From Eutreptiella sp. 'Long Island Sound 2002' (taxonomy: Eukaryota; Euglenozoa; Euglenophyceae; Eutreptiales; Eutreptiaceae): 64,000 bases of DNA. The stretch spans positions 182,368,944 through 182,432,943 of the forward strand of contig OZ038378.1 in the NCBI GenBank assembly GCA_964036045.1, given 5' to 3'. Position numbers and translations under genes: made by a program. The notes under the pieces were generated by a model, which ran no database searches, had not been told where the DNA came from, and saw only the letters and a list, made by a program, of their open reading frames with translations. Positions 1 through 11,820 of the stretch are shown one piece after another (the first letter of the stretch is position 1; every line of letters starts with the position of its first letter).

Positions 1-560
1 GGGCGTGTGGAGTCCGTGCATAGTGAACCAGAGGAGGTAGCCATGCGCGTGAAACGCCACAAGGTGGTTTCGGAGTTGGTGCAGTCGGTGCTGGAGCAAA
101 TCTCCTTGGTGGTTTCCCAGGGTTTCCAGCCCATATGCACAGACGGTTCCTCCAAGAGAACAAAATCATGCAAGCTGCCTGAGATAGGTGGGGTGGGGGT
201 TTATGCCCCCCCCTTGTCCCCCCCTCAGATTGTTGTATAGAAATCCAGGTCTCCAAACCTCTGGACGAGGAGGAGCGCCAAACAACGCGGCAGAGCTTGT
301 TGCTTCTATCTCAGTGCTCCGTTTGTTTGAAGCCCACACCTGCAAAGTCTGTGTTGTTACCGATTCTGAGTATGTTTTTTCGGGGCTACGGGGAAGCGCT
401 GAAGTGGCAGTTGAATGGGTGGGTGGGTTCACGGGCACCGCTGTCCAATGTGCGGCTGTGGGTTGAGCTGGTTGGGTTGCTTCCTGGCCCCTGCCCACAT
501 GGGTTTGGACGGCAATGAAATTGCCAATAACTTGGCGGTTGCAGGCATGTGCCAGAGCCC
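1..560 (+). pseudogene. RNase H domain remnant of a non-LTR retrotransposon
   Basis: Three pieces of a type I RNase H fold can be read in order across two frames. First comes a CTDGSSKR segment near 136-160 followed by a GGVGVYA strand (first catalytic Asp). Then, in the next frame, NNAAELVAS (second acidic residue) and VVTDSEYVFSGL (third Asp) at about 280-385. Then, back in the first frame, PAHMGLDGNEIANNLA at about 487-540, which matches the H..G..GNE.AD.LA end of the domain, with the final Asp replaced by Asn. The first frame change coincides with C runs at about 205-225; the second lies at about 430-480. The TDSEYVF strand resembles the VDSEYIF of the LINE at 42 kb, so it is probably a retrotransposon pol tail. 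The start may lie outside the window. It is a dead copy. Confidence 0.7.
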
Positions 561-2492
561 TCTTTGGGGGGTGGTGAGTGGGAGGGCGCCCCCCCCCCCC
601 CCCGTCCCCCCTTTGGTGGGTGTGATTTTTGGAGCCAAAATTGGTGTCACCATCAGTTTCCTTGTATGAAGGTAGCGAGACTGTGTTGCTCTCGGAATTT
701 GGGTTTGACACAGCGGGAGGGGACAGTTGGGACAAGGTGGACACGGCTTCGGGATCCATTGGCTCCAGCAAAGTGTCCGGGGCAGGATCATGCGCCTTAT
801 GCGGGCCTGGTAAGTGGGCACTCCAACGGGGAGCTCTCACAGCCAAGTGCGGAGGTAAGTGATGCGGAGGCTTACCACAGAAGTAAGTGTGCACGCAAGT
901 TTTTAGGGTAGGGTGCTCGACGATCGGTGCTGTGGTGGTGGCGGGTTTGGTCTGGCAGGGTGCATTCTGCTACAACAGGAGGTGGGGTGGGCATAGAAGG
1001 CGTCGGGACAAAGAGTCGAGGTGTTGCAGTGCAGCAGAACAGCACATATGTTGAGCTGTGACCGTTCACCTGTGTCACGGGGGTGTCTGGTAGCTAGGTA
1101 TCCGTAGCTTCATGGCCCAGGGGGGGGGCGTCACATCATGACCGCCCGCGCGGGGGGGGGGGGGGGTCACGACCAAGGGTTGGGGATTTCAAGGGGGGGG
1201 AGTACTTGGTGGCCTTGCTAGCAGTTTCTGCCCCAACACCACACACCCCAAAGGAACGCAAGGGCCATCGCCCACTTGCTGCCCAGGGACGGACCGTAGA
1301 GGGGCGGCAATGCCATGGACCCAGTCATGCCTTGCGCCCGACCAGCAAACACACCCTCCCCACACGCCCGATGGCACATTCTGCCCCCGCCCCCTGTACC
1401 CCAATTTTAAGGCAGTCGCTCCCTGAGACTAGCACTCATACGCCACCCTCCAATCCACAATCCAGAGCGTGGTATGTGTGCTGCTTCCTTGCCCCCTTCC
1501 CAGGAAGAGTGAGGTGGTGCATCCAACCCCACGCCGGAGGGGCCCCAATTCGGCCCCTCAAATGGGTTCTTGCCCAAACCTCAGACCCCCTTACTTGGGA
1601 TGGCCATCCGCCCCCCCCCCCCTGAAAAGCCCATAACCACCCTCCTCCTTCTTCAAAGTGGAAAGGACTGATGTTGGGATTTATCGTATCAAGCCATCAG
1701 GCACGTCACAGCACGATGTTAGGCACATCAGAAGTAACATGTATTGATGTTGAATTCAGTTGATTCACCTTATGCTGATGTACTTTGTGTGGAAGGCTTG
1801 CAGTCCACTCTGGTCTACTTGCGGGGCTTTTGTAGGGGAGGGTAAATCTGAGGTTAAAGGTCGGGAAACTTGTTACAAAAGTAGCGCGCTGGAGGTGTGC
1901 CAGGCAAACTTTCCTCCCGTGATTGGCACTATTTTTGGTTACTTTTACTTTTACGTTTCCCTTGGCATGACGGTCTCCTCAATGAAAGATAGCCTTTACA
2001 CAGATACCAACAGGGAGCATGTAGCAAGCAACGAACTATGAGAAACCGCAACTTTGTGCTGGATTTCACACTTCACAAGGTGTGCAGCTCTACATTTTGT
2101 CTGCATATCGGTGTCACGATGCCAAAGCTTCCGCGATGCGAAAAGTTCAGCATTGAGGAGCATGTCAGACTGTTGGAGTTTTGGTGCTGCGACTGAGATA
2201 GATGCCCAAAAAGGGGCACTGTTTGCCACACCCACCTTGTCGAGCTTCAGAAAACTGTAGCTCACGGGCTATTTCACCTCTTGCGTGGTGCGTGTGTCGG
2301 ATACGCACGCACGCACACGCACACATACACACATCTGCGTATGGGGGGACGGACCTCAGGCATTGTGTCACACCAGCAGTCGGGGGCGGGGGGCTGGGGG
2401 GGAGGGGGGCACTGCCTTTGGGGGGCTGCTGGGGTGTGGTCACCCTCATCTTCCGCTCTGCCCCCGACTTGACCACACCAGCCACTCCCTCT
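561..2492. other. No gene recognised; homopolymers and a (CA)n tract
   Basis: Both strands show only short frames without family motifs. The stretch holds G or C runs near 590-605, 1121-1130, 1151-1166 and 1611-1622, and a CACACG/CACACA tract at about 2305-2335. Nothing else could be supported. Confidence 0.6.
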
Positions 2493-3257
2493 CTAAAACA
2501 TATCACTCATTTTCCAGAGAGAATACTGCGCTGCAAATCTCCAGGGGCATGGTGAGGGTGGCCACAGATAGTCAATGTGCAGGTTTATGGTGGAGTTGCA
2601 ATGAAGGCACAGGCGCAGACATACCTGTGAATCACGTTGTCCTGTGGTCGCCATCAAAGCGACGCTATGAGGCCGCCGGCTGAACCACCATCGCTGCTGA
2701 GACTGCACAAGGACGGCTGCAAACACTGCCACTGGCAACCACCACAACAGGCGGCTTGACAACACAATCAGCGGCTCACGCTGCCAAATAGACCATCCGA
2801 CCTGCAGGCACGCTGCCGTTGCGTGCAGCGTGGCTGGACCGCTCCTGCACGGGACTGGCTGCCCTGCGCAGGCCATAGCCCCTCTTTGCGGTTTCGTGCC
2901 AAGGCCGGACACTGGGACGGATTTGGAGACAGCTCCTGAACGGCGCATACGCACCCTTTTGGCCCACGGCACGTGCCGTACCACTGAAAGGGTTGTAGAT
3001 GCACGAGACGGGGTGGCAGCGGCCAGGACACCGGCCATGACGAAAGCCCCACTGAAGGCAAGGGACATGGCGGCGCACCTTCGGATGTGCTGCTGGTGAG
3101 GATCCAGGGAAAGCTCAGACGATGCCAGCGACAAGCCCGGGGGCATTGAGCGACAGTGCTGCAGGCACAGGCAGAGATGAGGTGCTGGAACGGAGGTGGT
3201 AGGCCCCTGACCATTACAAATGCTCCGCCATTTACACTCCAACCGCCATTGAAGCAC
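2493..3257 (-). CDS. Hypothetical ORF with possible signal peptide and membrane segment
   Basis: A 254-codon open frame, long for this region. An internal Met (codon 64, near 3068) is followed by a hydrophobic run ending in Ala-rich residues (MSLAFSGAFVMAGVLAAA), which could be a signal peptide. A second hydrophobic stretch (LLWWLPVAVFAAVLV) lies near codons 165-180. No enzyme motif, repeat or known domain could be seen. The rest of the translation is Ser/Cys/Arg-rich and could equally be a chance frame in 55-60% GC DNA. No splice signals or neighbours support expression, so this is a weak call. Confidence 0.2.
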   Translation of the reverse strand: MLQWRLECKWRSICNGQGPTTSVPAPHLCLCLQHCRSMPPGLSLASSELSLDPHQQHIRRCAAMSLAFSGAFVMAGVLAAATPSRASTTLSVVRHVPWAKRVRMRRSGAVSKSVPVSGLGTKPQRGAMACAGQPVPCRSGPATLHATAACLQVGWSIWQREPLIVLSSRLLWWLPVAVFAAVLVQSQQRWWFSRRPHSVALMATTGQRDSQVCLRLCLHCNSTINLHIDYLWPPSPCPWRFAAQYSLWKMSDMF

Positions 3258-4424
3258 CCCGGGCCTGGGCAGACGCGGAGCACCAGTTGCGCAGAGGTGG
3301 TATCTGTCAGATACCCCATCCTGACAAACCCCTGATCTTCTGGATCAATGAAACACACAAACACAACTGGAAATCGGGGAATGCCTAGACTGGAACAGGA
3401 CGATCCACGGGCACTGCTAGGTGGTGCAACTAGTCTAGGCTGGTTCATCCAACGACGCTCAAACCTCCATCCCAGGAAGCAACCTCAGGCTGTCTGGCAC
3501 CACGGCTGCCGAGACGAAAGATGCCAAAACAATGGTGTCTTTTGAGCACTTTTTGCAAGGAGTGATATTGCTGTTTGAAAATTGATTCTACAAATAAGCA
3601 ATATCACCTGCCACACACCCCAGTTGTGTGTCACCAGAATTGGAAGAAGGATATGAAAAGCGCCATTTGTGGACTCCTGCAAAATGGATAGTGAATGTGG
3701 TGGAATGCAAACAACAAATGCACTTTTCTTGACCTGCCTGCATCGTCCATACCGCCCCAAACCCCGTTGCAACACTCTGGTGCATCAGAGGATGGAATTA
3801 GCTCGCCTTTTGCATCATTCAACAAGGCTGGTCATGAGATTAACGTCTTTGCTCAAAATACATCTTTTTTTTTGAAAAATCTCTTCGAAGCAGACAGGGA
3901 AATGCTAGCTGAGCCTTCCATTTGACCACACTGCAACAGCAGAATTCAGCAGCCCAGCGAGGGGTGAGAGAGCTCTCCTAGAACACGTGCCACTCCTAGG
4001 CAGCTTGTAAAATTGAGTAAAGTTTGGTAAAACGGAGTGAAAAGATCTTCACCAAAAACTTTTTACTCAGTTTTGCTTTGCGAAAAGAACGGACGAAAAC
4101 ATGGTTGCCCAATGAAATTTCATCAGTACAGTCATTTTGCCTGGAGACCAATCTAGGAATCTAGGAATCTACATCCCTTTGGGGAATAGGTTGTTGAGCA
4201 AACGTCATTTCATATGTGTCCTTGTATTCACTGTGTTTTTGTGTACCTGTGTCCCTGACCTCTTGTGCATAAATGCACATTTAACACAGATTTGCTTGAG
4301 TAGGGAAATCATTTTTTTGAAATTTTGCTGAAAGACATTTTTATACACACAAATTGTTGTCTTCTGTTATTGCAGCACAAATTTAAGGCGATCAATGAAA
4401 CCCGATTTTTGTTTAAGGGGGAAT
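3258..4424. other. No gene recognised
   Basis: Mixed-composition DNA with short frames on both strands and no domain motifs. The segment after about 4000 is AT-richer (AAAAACTTTTT-type words). Nothing further could be supported. Confidence 0.55.
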
Positions 4425-4640
4425 CTTTGGACTGCGCGCGCACTGCACGCGCACTGCGCGCTACTTTTAGACTATGTTCCCCCCGAAGAGCCCCTAGGCA
4501 CGCCCCTTGAAAACGCCCTTAGAATTAGGTGACCCAAACTGCCCTAGCTCAAGAAAGTTGCAAACTACCTTCCCTTCACATAACACACATCATGCACATT
4601 TGGAAAAGCCATGAACAGCGTATTGGTTGCCACCCTCAAC
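4425..4640. repeat. Dispersed repeat, family R2 (copy 1)
   Basis: This segment aligns by eye with 22335-22570. Both run through GGGGGAATC, then CTGCGCGC-type words, then a CTACTTTTTAGACT-like block, a C run, CGAAGAGCCCC, a 'TTAGG' block, CTACCTTCCCTTC and GCCATGAAC. They differ by point changes and small indels, as expected of an old non-autonomous element. It encodes nothing visible. Confidence 0.6.
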
Positions 4641-4984
4641 ACCCTCTAATGTAGAGGGGGAGGCGGCCGGGGGTACCTCCTTTCGTATGTGCATTGAAAC
4701 CTTTGTCGACATAATACGACGACCGTTGTGGCGACAGCCCCGCGGAGGCAATTTCCGCTACGAGATTATTCGGAGTTGAACTACTCACCCTCTGGCGGGT
4801 CTTTCGCTTCACCAGCCACATCAACCCTCGTAAGTTGATGCGACCGGCCGGACGAGAATTTGATGGCGAATTCGAATGCGACTTGGCTTGGAATCACAGG
4901 CATAGCACAATTCAAAGAGTTGGGTAGTATCCTACATAAAGACATGGTCCAAATAGCCCTTGCAAATACAAATAAAGTGTGAAA

Positions 4985-5190
4985 AAGGGTGGAAATGGGT
5001 GAAATTGGGTGAAAATCCCAAAATGTTATATCCCCAATGTGGAAAAAGCATCAAAACCTACGCAACAGGGTAACAATGATGCCCCTATGATCTCAAAGCA
5101 TGGGTCTCCAGTACGGCCAAACGCCCAAGTAGTTGCACTGCGCGCGCACTGCGCGCGCACTGCGCTTAAGGCGCCCCCTAAGGACATAGC
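4985..5190. repeat. Dispersed repeat, family R1 (copy 1)
   Basis: This copy contains the sequence of blocks GGTGAAATTGGGTGAAA, CCCCAATG, AACAATGATGCCCC, GTACGGCCAAACGCCCAA and TTGCACTGCGCGCGCACTG. The same order recurs at 23255-23440 and, in part, at 6205-6315 and 28575-28765. It looks like a non-autonomous interspersed element. It ends in short alternating GCGC words that could form Z-DNA or small hairpins. Confidence 0.6.
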
Positions 5191-5658
5191 ACCCCAAGGT
5201 CGTTTCCAGGCCACTCTTTATAGTTACGCTCCACCCAGGCCAAATCATCATGCACACATGTGTTGTTAAGCACAAGAGACAACTGATAGCTCAAGCACCC
5301 CTTGCCCCCTTGTCCATCCCCCCACCCCCCCCATGCCCCAAGGGACGGCGGTCCCCCCCCCAAACCCCAGGGAGGATTGTTGCCAAGTAACGCCCCCCCC
5401 CTCCACCGCCAAAGGGGGGGGTGGGGGCACCACTGCAGACCAAACACTTATCCGCCCATATGGCCCGTCACTTGCTTGTTGTTGGTTGCCAAAGGCTTTT
5501 GGATACACAATGACATGCATAGATGCTCATGGTGTGAGGCACATGCTACAAACAAGCGGAAATCTCAGTGCCCTGTGAAATATGACACTCTCCAAGGCTC
5601 CTGGGCTCACTTCTTCGTCGCCAATCACCTTCTTTGAACTCTTCATCATCCCTTCTTG
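5191..5658. other. No gene recognised; G/C-run-rich spacer
   Basis: Several C and G runs of 6-8 bases lie between 5325 and 5425. They create long but featureless proline- or glycine-rich frames. No motif supports a gene. Confidence 0.5.
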
Positions 5659-5868
5659 CACCCCCCCCCCCCCTTGTATTGCCTTGCATGTGGCATGTTG
5701 CATGTGTCCATGGCTCCATGTAATTGGCAAATGTGACGACAAACCCATGTCTTATGTGGCCGCACTACATTTCGTACGTAATTAAAATTACGTACACCAT
5801 TATTACTGTCCCCACGCCTACTGTAGCTTGGACAAGGGCGTAGCTTATACCAAGGGGGGGGTACTGAC
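5659..5868. mobile_element. Poly-C/poly-G-ended foldback (MITE-like) element, copy A, with empty LINE target
   Basis: The segment begins with a C run followed by TTGTATTGCC and ends with GGGCGTAGCTTATACCAAGG and a G run, so the ends are inverted repeats of each other (C-run + TTGTAT against ATACCAA + G-run). The interior from TTGCATGTGGCATGTTGC to CTACTGTAGCTTGG is nearly the same as 37770-37916. The word CTACTGTAGCTTGG at about 5818-5832 continues directly into ACAAGGGCGTAGCTT. This is the uninterrupted form of the site occupied by the LINE array at 37.9-48.4 kb. The element encodes nothing. Confidence 0.65.
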
Positions 5869-5944
5869 ACCTGCTGGGTGCGGCAGCAGGGTACAGGTCG
5901 GAGGGGCTTCGTACAGCATGCATGTCGTCATACCCCCCCCCCCC

Positions 5945-6007
5945 GTGTCCAACGAATAATTATGTCCCAAAAAAATGCGGTCCGAACGGGTAGTGTTCGT
6001 TGGACAC
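5945..6007. repeat. 63-bp hairpin element (12-bp perfect inverted ends)
   Basis: GTGTCCAACGAA at 5945-5956 is the exact reverse complement of TTCGTTGGACAC at 5996-6007. The loop carries GCGGTCCGAACGG. A homologous hairpin lies at 63536-63597. A 12-nt C run precedes it. Confidence 0.65.
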
Positions 6008-6204
6008 AGTGTTTGGTGCGCGCGACAATATTGTGAACCCACGGTAACACATCCCTAGGCACAAGACACCCAGCCCATTCAAAACGGAATGCGATGGAGA
6101 CTTCCACTTAACACTTTTCAGAGTAGAAGCCTTTGTTGCGGTCCCGCTTCATGCGGAAAAGCTGAACGTGCTCCCCGGGCTCCGGGCTCTTCTTGGCGCG
6201 AGTA

Positions 6205-6315
6205 GAAGTGGCAGTCTCTAGTACAGCCAGACGCCCAGATAGCTACACTGCGCTAAGTGCGCCCCCTTAGTGCACCCCCTAAAAGGCCACCGGTGGGGCA
6301 CGGGTCAAAAAAGAT
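6205..6315. repeat. Dispersed repeat, family R1 (partial copy 2)
   Basis: It shares TAGTACAGCCAGACGCCCA, CACTGCGCTAA, CCCTTAGTGCACCCCCTA and CCACCGGTGGGGCACGGGT with 28617-28710. It abuts the first 2.64-kb tandem unit. Confidence 0.6.
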
Positions 6316-6327
6316 GCCCGGCACGCG

Positions 6328-8970
6328 CCCATTTTATTAGAAGCACATCAGAGTCAGAGCCAGGCAATGCAACAGGGTTTATTACTCAGTGAGCACAAGG
6401 AACATTCGTGTACCCCCCCCCCTTGCATAGTAAGCGGTCGCGCGTGATAGTTCCCTCGCACCCCCGAGGGAACATACCCCAAAATACCCCAAGTGACGGT
6501 TCCATCGCACCCACGATTACTACGCAAAGGACGGGCGACACGAAACAAGACGTGCAGACAACAAAATGAGCTCTCGGCATGTCGGCCGCCTACGACGGGG
6601 CGGGGCGGGGTGGGGACCCAAATTACCAAGGATGGGACAGGCTACGGCCAGGGATATCCCCACTGCCTCAGACGCGCTGGAGAGAGGACAAGCCAGGCCA
6701 AAGAGAAGGCGGCGGGAGGAGGCGGTGATGCGGCTGTGTAAAGGACGCGACCAAGGGATGTAGCCTGCGACAGCGCACCCGAGAGCCACTTGGCTTCAGG
6801 CCACCAATGGGGAGCTGCTCCATGTCCAGTGCATGGCACGCACCTAGAGCTCATGCGGCGCGCGCTGAGCCAGGCAGAAAACTTTTTTGCCCAAGTAAAA
6901 GACTTCCAAGTCTCGTAGCAATAAAGCAGTACCCCACGTTCTATCACGTGGTGCGCTGCCATCATGTGGTATGCAACCTACGTCATGTGCGTGAAACGGT
7001 TTGGCATATGCATGTGGATAGTTGTGTGAGAATTTTTGCCCGTCGCTCTTCCACTATGATTGGTCTAATGTCTTCCTACATAAACACTTTTGTCCTCGTT
7101 TTCAGCAGCAGATGCATGATGATGCGAATGACTGGCTGGAAAAACACTCCTTTCCCAACAGATGCTTCGATGGACTGATGACAGATGCATTGCATTCGGC
7201 ACTCTGAAAATTGTTGCAGTGGTCCTGAACCTGCCTGGGCGCATACTTCTTGTTGGGTCCAGACCAAGATGGGCTGGCATAGCCTGCTAACTGTATGGTA
7301 CTCAAGACAACCTCTCGGAATCAAGGTTCAGAGCTTTCCAATTCTACGATGATCCCACAAATGACTGTGGTAGCGGGTCTGACACACAGTGAGGATTAGC
7401 CGAGCCTGAAACCAGGTTATGCAGTGGGAGACTGCCACACCCGTAAGCTTGCCACTGTGCATGAGGCACAAAAGACACCACTCTGCGTTGTTGCCCTGCA
7501 CCCTCTACACTTCTCTAAATTGTGCAGCTCATTGCAAGGGGGTGTTTGTGTATACTGCCTGCATGATGCCCAAGTTTGTTGTGTAAGGGCCCAGCGGCAG
7601 AATTTGGGAGCATGTCACCCTACTACCAACTCCTGCGGTATCCCCGTGGGACATGGTGCAATGGATGGCCTGGTGAGAAAAGACTGCTGTTCGGAAGACC
7701 CGGCTATGAGAGGCCTGGCACTGCCTAATACTGGGGAGGCCACAAGCTTATTAAGGTCAATTGCACGGGTCCGTAAATGGGTCAGCAGCAGAGGCAGGGA
7801 GTGGGTTATGCTGTACCCAAACCCGCACAACTGTCCCTGAGGTATGCGGCATCATAGTGGGACCAACGGAAGGAGACTACGTCTGTTCATCCAAAGCCTT
7901 CCCCATGGCCCCCTGCAGAGGCAACACTCGCCCTGCTGGACGTATCTGCCTTCTCCTGTTGTGTGGTTGGCCATCCTGAAGGTCATGGGACCACCGCATT
8001 GGAAAAATATCGAAGGGGGACAGGCAGCCAACAGCCCATGGACATCAGGCGTGGTGCGAAGGAGGGAGTCCCTATCATGGCCGAGGCCGAGCATCGGCTC
8101 CCCCCTTGCGAGAACAATGGTAAAAGCACGGAAAATGACGGCAACAACGCCTCCTGTTGTTCTGACTCCTGTTGTTCTGACGAGGGCGTTGTTGAGCGGG
8201 CCCTGAGAAGTTACTTGCAGTGGCACGACCTCAGGGTCCGGTCTATGTACGATGACCTGCACGCCTGAACACCCAAACAAGTGGCAGGATAGTCATCAGC
8301 ATCCCCAAAATACCATCCCCAGCCCCAAACCACAAGAAAAACTTGATCTTCATGGACCAGGAAACGGGGCCGCCAAATTCTTCCTGTTGTTCTGACACAG
8401 GCATTGTTCTCGCAGGGGAGGTCACCCCAGGGGGCGCAGGGTCCTTCTGCAGAAAAATTCCGCAAGGGAAAATTCCTCGTTCCTACTGACCATGAGTGTC
8501 GAGGCGAAGCCTCTGTGTCCTGTATGGCCATCCCTGGGCCATCTGTCCCATGTGCAGTAGCAGGATCCAATGCAGGTGAATGCATGGAGCAGGTACGGCT
8601 TTTGAGAGGACGCCAAGAGATGCGTGATGCAGGAGTTGCACAATGAGTGAAAGCTGACCTCTGGCCTCGATTTGAATGTAATCTGCAATATATAGGGGCG
8701 AACATGGAAGAGGTCTGATCCTACAGCACCGTACTGATTATTACACATAAGTCGCGTGAGCAGCAGGAAAAAAGGGTGGGGCAAATGGTAATTCATACAC
8801 AAGGGACGCAGGAACCGTTTCATGCAGTATTCACTGGTGCCACTCAATAAGTGGGTGGATGCTTACCTGCAAAATCACTGGTGCTGCCGAATCAGTGGTT
8901 GAATGCATGCTTTGCTCCCAACAATTCTGCTTGGGGCTGGCTGCTTGAATGCCTGCACTAGGTCAGACAG
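6328..8970. repeat. 2.64-kb tandem repeat, unit 1
   Basis: This is the first of three head-to-tail units starting at CCCATTTTATTAGAAGCAC (6328, 8971, 11610). Units 1 and 2 differ by only a few substitutions plus a 5-bp difference in a GGGGC tract near 6600. The unit carries a C run, then CCTTGCATAGTAA near 6421, with the loosely complementary TTACTACGCAAAGG near 6518. That pair suggests an embedded foldback element. Frames of 120-165 codons exist on both strands, but none shows a known motif, and their conservation between units follows from recent duplication. No gene is called. Confidence 0.85.
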
Positions 8971-11609
8971 CCCATTTTATTAGAAGCACATCAGAGTCAG
9001 AGCCAGGCAATGCAACAGGGTTTATTACTCAGTGAGCACAAGGAACATTCGTGTACCCCCCCCCCTTGCATAGTAAGCGGTCGCGCGTGATAGTTCCCTC
9101 GCACCCCCGAGGGAACATACCCCAAAATACCCCAAGTGACGGTTCCATCGCACCCACGATTACTACGCAAAGGACGGGCGACACGAAACAAGACGTGCAG
9201 ACAACAAAATGAGCTCTCGGCATGTCGGCCGCCTACGACGGGGCGGGGTGGGGACCCAAATTACCAAGGATGGGACAGGCTACGGCCAGGGATATCCCCA
9301 CTGCCTCAGACGCGCTGGAGAGAGGACAAGCCAGGCCAAAGAGAAGGCGGCGGGAGGAGGCGGTGATGCGGCTGTGTAAAGGACGCGACCAAGGGATGTA
9401 GCCTGCGACAGCGCACCCGAGAGCCACTTGGCTTCAGGCCACCAATGGGGAGCTGCTCCATGTCCAGTGCATGGCACGCACCTAGAGCTCATGCGGCGCG
9501 CGCTGAGCCAGGCAGAAAACTTTTTTGCCCAAGTAAAAGACTTCCAAGTCTCGTAGCAATAAAGCAGTACCCCACGTTCTATCACGTGGTGCGCTGCCAT
9601 CATGTGGTATGCAACCTACGTCATGTGCGTGAAACGGTTTGGCATATGCATGTGGATAGTTGTGTGAGAATTTTTGCCCGTCGCTCTTCCACTATGATTG
9701 GTCTAATGTCTTCCTACATAAACACTTTTGTCCTCGTTTTCAGCAGCAGATGCATGATGATGCGAATGACTGGCTGGAAAAACACTCCTTTCCCAACAGA
9801 TGCTTCGATGAACTGATGACAGATGCATTGCATTCGGCACTCTGAAAATTGTTGCAGTGGTCCTGAACCTGCCTGGGCGCATACTTCTTGTTGGGTCCAG
9901 ACCAAGATGGGCTGGCATAGCCTGCTAACTGTATGGTACTCAAGACAACCTCTCGGAATCAAGGTTCAGAGCTTTCCAATTCTACGATGATCCCACAAAT
10001 GACTGTGGTAGCGGGTCTGACACACAGTGAGGATTAGCCGAGCCTGAAACCAGGTTATGCAGTGGGAGACTGCCACACCCGTAAGCTTGCCACTGTGCAT
10101 GAGGCACAAAAGACACCACTCTGCGTTGTTGCCCTGCACCCTCTACACTTCTCTAAATTGTGCAGCTCATTGCAAGGGGGTGTTTGTGTATACTGCCTGC
10201 ATGATGCCCAAGTTTGTTGTGTAAGGGCCCAGCGGCAGAATTTGGGAGCATGTCACCCTACTACCAACTCCTGCGGTATCCCCGTGGGACATGGTGCAAT
10301 GGATGGCCTGGTGAGAAAAGACTGCTGTTCGGAAGACCCGGCTATGAGAGGCCTGGCACTGCCTAATACTGGGGAGGCCACAAGCTTATTAAGGTCAATT
10401 GCACGGGTCCGTAAATGGGTCAGCAGCAGAGGCAGGGAGTGGGTTATGCTGTACCCAAACCCGCACAACTGTCCCTGAGGTATGCGGCATCATAGTGGGA
10501 CCAACGGAAGGAGACTACGTCTGTTCATCCAAAGCCTTCCCCATGGCCCCCTGCAGAGGCAACACTCGCCCTGCTGGACGTATCTGCCTTCTCCTGTTGT
10601 GTGGTTGGCCATCCTGAAGGTCATGGGACCACCGCATTGGAAAAATATCGAAGGGGGACAGGCAGCCAACAGCCCATGGACAGCAGGCGTGGTGCGAAGG
10701 AGGGAGTCCCTATCATGGCCGAGGCCGAGCATCGGCTCCCCCCTTGCGAGAACAATGGTAAAAGCACGGAAAATGACGGCAACAACGCCTCCTGTTGTTC
10801 TGACTCCTGTTGTTCTGACGAGGGCGTTGTTGACGCGGGCCCTGAGAAGTTACTTGCAGTGGCACGACCTCAGGGTCCGGTCTATGTACGATGACCTGCA
10901 CGCCTGAACACCCAAACAAGTGGCAGGATAGTCATCAGCATCCCCAAAATACCATCCCCAGCCCCAAACCACAAGAAAAACTTGATCTTCATGGACCAGG
11001 AAACGGGGCCGCCAAATTCTTCCTGTTGTTCTGACACAGGCATTGTTCTCGCAGGGGAGGTCACCCCAGGGGGCGCAGGGTCCTTCTGCAGAAAAATTCC
11101 GCAAGGGAAAATTCCTCGTTCCTACTGACCATGAGTGTCGAGGCGAGGCCTCTGTGTCCTGTATGGCCATCCCTGGGCCATCTGTCCCATGTGCAGTAGC
11201 AGGATCCAATGCAGGTGAATGCATGGAGCAGGTACGGCTTTTGAGAGGACGCCAAGAGATGTGTGATGCAGGAGTTGCACAATGAGTGAAAGCTGACCTC
11301 TGGCCTCGATTTGAATGTAATCTGCAATATATAGGGGCGAACATGGAAGAGGTCTGATCCTACAGCACCGTACTGATTATTACACATAAGTCGCGTGAGC
11401 AGCAGGAAAAAAGGGTGGGGCAAATGGTAATTCACACACAAGGGACGCAGGAACCGTTTCATGCAGTATTCACTGGTGCCACTCAATAAGTGGGTGGATG
11501 CTTACCTGCAAAATCACTGGTGCTGCCGAATCAGTGGCTGACCGCATGCTTTGCTCCCAACCATTCTGCTTGGGGCTGGCTGCTTGAATGCCTGCACTAG
11601 GTCAGACAG
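8971..11609. repeat. 2.64-kb tandem repeat, unit 2
   Basis: This unit is nearly identical to unit 1. It differs at one codon-sized site near 9810 (GAACTG for GGACTG) and near 10830, where the GTTGACGCGGGCCC form replaces GTTGAGCGGGCCC. It is non-coding as far as can be seen. Confidence 0.85.
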
Positions 11610-11820
11610 CCCATTTTATTAGAAGCACATCAGAGTCAGAGCCAGGCAATGCAACAGGGTTTAGTACTCAGTGAGCACAAGGAACATTCGTGTACCCCCG
11701 AGGGAACATACCCCAAATTACCCCAAGTGACGGTTCCCTCGCACCCACGATTACTACGCAAAGGACGGGTGACACGAAACAAGACGTGCAGACACAAAGG
11801 CGTATGAACAACAAAATGAG

